Positions 61,936 through 64,000 of a stretch of 64,000 nt of DNA are shown here, one piece after another. The translations under genes were made by a program, and so were the position numbers. Every line of letters begins with the position of its first letter. Position 1 is the stretch's first letter. The stretch is from Gammaproteobacteria bacterium (GTDB lineage Bacteria; Pseudomonadota; Gammaproteobacteria; Pseudomonadales; Alcanivoracaceae): positions 124,001-188,000 of the forward strand of contig JAGPVL010000017.1 of the NCBI GenBank assembly GCA_018067045.1, read 5' to 3'. The notes under the pieces are model-generated. The model was not told the origin of the DNA, ran no database searches, and worked only from the letters and a program-made list of their open reading frames with translations.

Positions 61936-62433
61936 TTATTCGGTCGCGCCTGCTAGCTGCAGTATGGCATTGGCGTGTTCAATTGAAACCGACTGTATTG
62001 ACAGGCGCGGCCGGGCAACTAGCTCCATATCGATAAATTGCCCTGATTTTTTGATGAACGCGAGCGTGATTGTATTGGCTAGGTGCCGTTGGTAGCGCAG
62101 TGTGACGGCGAGCCAGCGTGGTTTGTCAGTAGGGCTCTTTGCATCGTAATAGTGTGATGTTGGGTCAAATTGGGCGCTGTCGGTATAGGCTTCTTGCGTG
62201 ACGATGGCTAGGCCGACGATGGCGGGTTTAGCACAGCTGGAGTGATAGATAAAAACCTGATCGCCAATGCGTATGTCGTCACGCAATCGATTCCGCGCTT
62301 GGTAATTACGAATGCCTTCCCAAGTACAGTTTTTCTCGGTGGCTAGGTCATCAATGCTGTATTCGTCCGGCTCCGTTTTAAAAAGCCAGAACTGAGGCTT
62401 ACTGTTTTCGGTGCGCGGTGTCTTTTTCGCCAT
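61936..62433 (-). CDS. EVE domain-containing protein (YTH-like PUA fold)
   Basis: 165 residues. FWLFKTEPDEYSIDDLA begins the EVE domain, then W in CTWEGIRNYQARNRLRDDIRIGDQVFIYHSSC, GLAIVTQEAYTDSAQFD and PRWLAVTLRYQR. EVE domains bind modified bases in nucleic acid, and are related to YTH readers. ATG 62433 matches the family start. It is divergent from prmB with 255 bases between. Confidence 0.92.
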   Translation of the reverse strand: MAKKTPRTENSKPQFWLFKTEPDEYSIDDLATEKNCTWEGIRNYQARNRLRDDIRIGDQVFIYHSSCAKPAIVGLAIVTQEAYTDSAQFDPTSHYYDAKSPTDKPRWLAVTLRYQRHLANTITLAFIKKSGQFIDMELVARPRLSIQSVSIEHANAILQLAGATE

Positions 62434-62583
62434 GTTCAATGCTCTTCTTATTTCACAGGCTTCGATGTTAAGCCTTTTTCCTCGTCCACATCATCTGCCA
62501 ACCTACGTTCTGTGGCGGGCTATGCTACGCCCGTGTCAGGAAGCTATGTCATGGCCCTGCGAGAGCCAGAATAACATGGAGCG

Positions 62584-62614
62584 TTCACACTGGTCTGTTA
62601 TGTCGGCTTATAAT
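62584..62614 (+). promoter_or_regulatory. Candidate promoter of prmB-aroC
   Basis: TTCACA (62584-62589) and a perfect TATAAT (62609-62614) are 19 bases apart. The spacing is long but the -10 is ideal and lies 75 bases before the prmB start. Confidence 0.45.
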
Positions 62615-62688
62615 AGCGGTTCAGAGCGATGCGTGATTTGTGCTAATCTGCAGCCCATTTCGCTGACACGGCACGGGATACGGCAACT

Positions 62689-63627
62689 ATGACCACTTTG
62701 AGTGACCAGGCATTACAGCAGGCAATGGCTGGGCTGAAAACCGTGGGAGATTGCTTGGCGTGGGCTGAGCAGCAGTTGGCAGAGGCAGATGTTTATCTTG
62801 GCCACGGCACTGACAGCTTTCATGATGAAGCGGTGGCGTTGCTACTGCATGTGCTCGACAAGCCTTGGGATGTTGATCCGGCGATTGTCGAGGAGACTAT
62901 GGATCCGCCGCTACGTGATCGTTTGATGGTGCTTATCCAGCGGCGTATTAATGATCGTATTCCCGCCGCGTACTTGACCGGCCGAGCGTGGTTTTGTGGG
63001 CTAGAGTTTATTGTTGATGAGCGCGTGTTGATTCCGCGCTCGCCAGTCGCGGAGCTAATTGCTCAGCAGTTTGCGCCGTGGATTGCAGAGGATGAAGTCT
63101 CCAGAGTATTGGATCTCTGTACTGGCGGTGGCTGTATCGCGATTGCCTGTGGGCATGCCTTTGAGCAGGCGGATATCGATGCCTGTGATATTGATGCCGA
63201 GGCCTTGGCGGTGTGTCAGTTAAACATCGATAACTATAAATTGAACGAACGTGTACACCCGCGCCAGGGCGATGGCCTCGCCGCCGCGCATGGCCTTTAC
63301 GATATTATTGTCTGCAATCCGCCTTACGTGGATGCGCAAGACATGCAGGCGTTGCCAGAAGAGTATCGACACGAGCCTGAATTGGCGCTGGCGTCGGGCA
63401 GCGATGGTTTAGATTTTACCCGCAAGTTATTGGCTGACGCGGCGGATTACCTGACTGAGCACGGTATTTTGGTGGTTGAGGTGGGTAATAGCATGGAGGC
63501 GGTAGAAGAGTTGTGGCCGAATGTGCCGTTTGTGTGGATTGAATTTACCTATGGTGGTCACGGCGTGTTTTTGCTGACCCGTGAGCAGCTGATTGGAAAC
63601 CGTGATGTATTTGTGCAGGCGCTATAA
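62689..63627 (+). CDS. prmB: 50S ribosomal protein L3 N(5)-glutamine methyltransferase
   Basis: 312 residues. N-terminal helical region, then the SAM-binding Rossmann domain with VLDLCTGGGCIAIAC and the catalytic NPPY motif in IIVCNPPYVD. It methylates a glutamine of ribosomal protein L3. It lies just before aroC, the usual order in gammaproteobacteria; 29 bases separate them, so they probably share a transcript. Confidence 0.95.
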   Translation: MTTLSDQALQQAMAGLKTVGDCLAWAEQQLAEADVYLGHGTDSFHDEAVALLLHVLDKPWDVDPAIVEETMDPPLRDRLMVLIQRRINDRIPAAYLTGRAWFCGLEFIVDERVLIPRSPVAELIAQQFAPWIAEDEVSRVLDLCTGGGCIAIACGHAFEQADIDACDIDAEALAVCQLNIDNYKLNERVHPRQGDGLAAAHGLYDIIVCNPPYVDAQDMQALPEEYRHEPELALASGSDGLDFTRKLLADAADYLTEHGILVVEVGNSMEAVEELWPNVPFVWIEFTYGGHGVFLLTREQLIGNRDVFVQAL

Positions 63628-63656
63628 GCGCCGGTTAAGAGAGCAGGGAATAATTT

Positions 63657-64000
63657 ATGTCAGGTAATAGTTTCGGCGAACTGTTTCGCATTAGTACCTT
63701 TGGTGAGTCTCATGGTCCCGCGCTTGGCGCGGTGGTGGATGGTTGCCCGCCGGGGCTGCCATTGTGCGAAGCGGATTTGCAGGGTGAGTTAGATCGCCGC
63801 AAGCCGGGGACGAGTCGCTATACGACGCAGCGGCGTGAGCCGGACCAAGTGCGGATTCTCTCCGGTGTGTTTGAAGGTAAAACCACCGGTACGCCAATCG
63901 GTTTGCTGATTGAAAACACTGATCAGCGTTCGAAAGATTATTCTGACATTGCTGGGGCATTTCGCCCTGGTCACGCCGATTACACCTACATTCAAAAATA
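63657..64000 (+). CDS. aroC: Chorismate synthase, N-terminal part (cut by window edge)
   Basis: The first 114 residues are seen. The start [32 protein letters not shown] contains the first FMN/EPSP signature GESHG, and RRKPG followed by [12 protein letters not shown] are further AroC hallmarks. It makes chorismate from EPSP for aromatic amino acids. AGCAGGG precedes the ATG by eight bases. Confidence 0.95.
   Translation, partial: MSGNSFGELFRISTFGESHGPALGAVVDGCPPGLPLCEADLQGELDRRKPGTSRYTTQRREPDQVRILSGVFEGKTTGTPIGLLIENTDQRSKDYSDIAGAFRPGHADYTYIQK

Noticed and set aside
62411-62692. Plus-strand open frame of 93 codons before prmB
   Set aside because: It overlaps the start of the EVE gene on the other strand and the likely prmB promoter, and the sequence shows no protein-like pattern.

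Overview
The window is about 64 kb of chromosomal DNA from a gammaproteobacterium. The evidence is the housekeeping content (trpS, scpA-scpB-rluB, rsmE, hrpA, deaD, dusA, xthA, prmB, aroC), gene neighbourhoods familiar from Pseudomonas-like genomes (ybbP-ybbA/tesA, yciI-yciB/PHP-yciO-trpS-scpAB-rluB, prmB-aroC), and lipid genes typical of marine Pseudomonadales/Cellvibrionales. A Spongiibacteraceae-like origin is my guess from overall gene flavour; no rRNA or other marker here proves it. Genes are dense on both strands. I found no rRNA, tRNA, CRISPR array, prophage or complete insertion sequence.

Layout. 1-0.8 kb: broken-off end of a neutral-ceramidase-like gene, then about 0.7 kb of non-coding DNA with REP-like repeats. 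1.5-6.1 kb: ABC exporter ybbP-ybbA, divergent from tesA and a DUF924 gene; the start codons of ybbA and tesA overlap. 6.2-14.2 kb (minus): universal stress protein, SulP transporter, two REPIN-like repeat units, DUF4442 thioesterase-like and large DUF349 genes, a zinc protease and a PlsC acyltransferase. 14.4-24.3 kb: CoA-transferase, YgiM-like SH3 protein, yciI-yciB, PHP phosphoesterase, yciO, trpS, scpA, scpB, rluB, rsmE. 24.6-35.2 kb: MoxR ATPase plus VWA protein, a lipase-like hydrolase, M61 aminopeptidase, hrpA and a long FabH-like ketoacyl synthase. 35.4-38.1 kb: a complete four-gene cluster for a copper-binding modified peptide (hvfA-B-C-X, bufferin class), the most notable system here. 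38.3-48.2 kb: mlaA, a TetR-controlled unit with two visible operator palindromes, terB-like, tal, dusA, then a signalling group (Ser/Thr kinase, response regulator, voltage-sensor-like membrane protein) and xthA. 48.5-61.7 kb: two alpha/beta hydrolases, MaoC hydratase, deaD, a saccharopine-dehydrogenase-like reductase, a lipase-like protein, a REC plus degenerate-GGDEF protein, DUF2505, a large acyl-CoA dehydrogenase, an SDR lacking catalytic residues, a tiny membrane protein behind two DesT-like palindromes, and an SDF-family symporter. 61.9-64 kb: EVE protein, prmB and the start of aroC.

How it works together. Much accessory content concerns acyl chains and membranes (tesA, PlsC, FabH-like, MlaA, acyl-CoA dehydrogenase, MaoC, hydrolases, SDRs). 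The hvf cluster is a self-contained unit: a secreted precursor with seven EGKCG motifs, a DUF692 multinuclear iron enzyme, its DUF2063 partner and a DoxX membrane protein, tightly packed by start/stop overlaps and ended by a strong hairpin. Several genes probably start at GTG or TTG (28031, 34035, 35789, 19152, 49330, 59967, 61723), chosen from ribosome-binding sites. All function calls come from reading the sequence and recalling families; nothing was searched.
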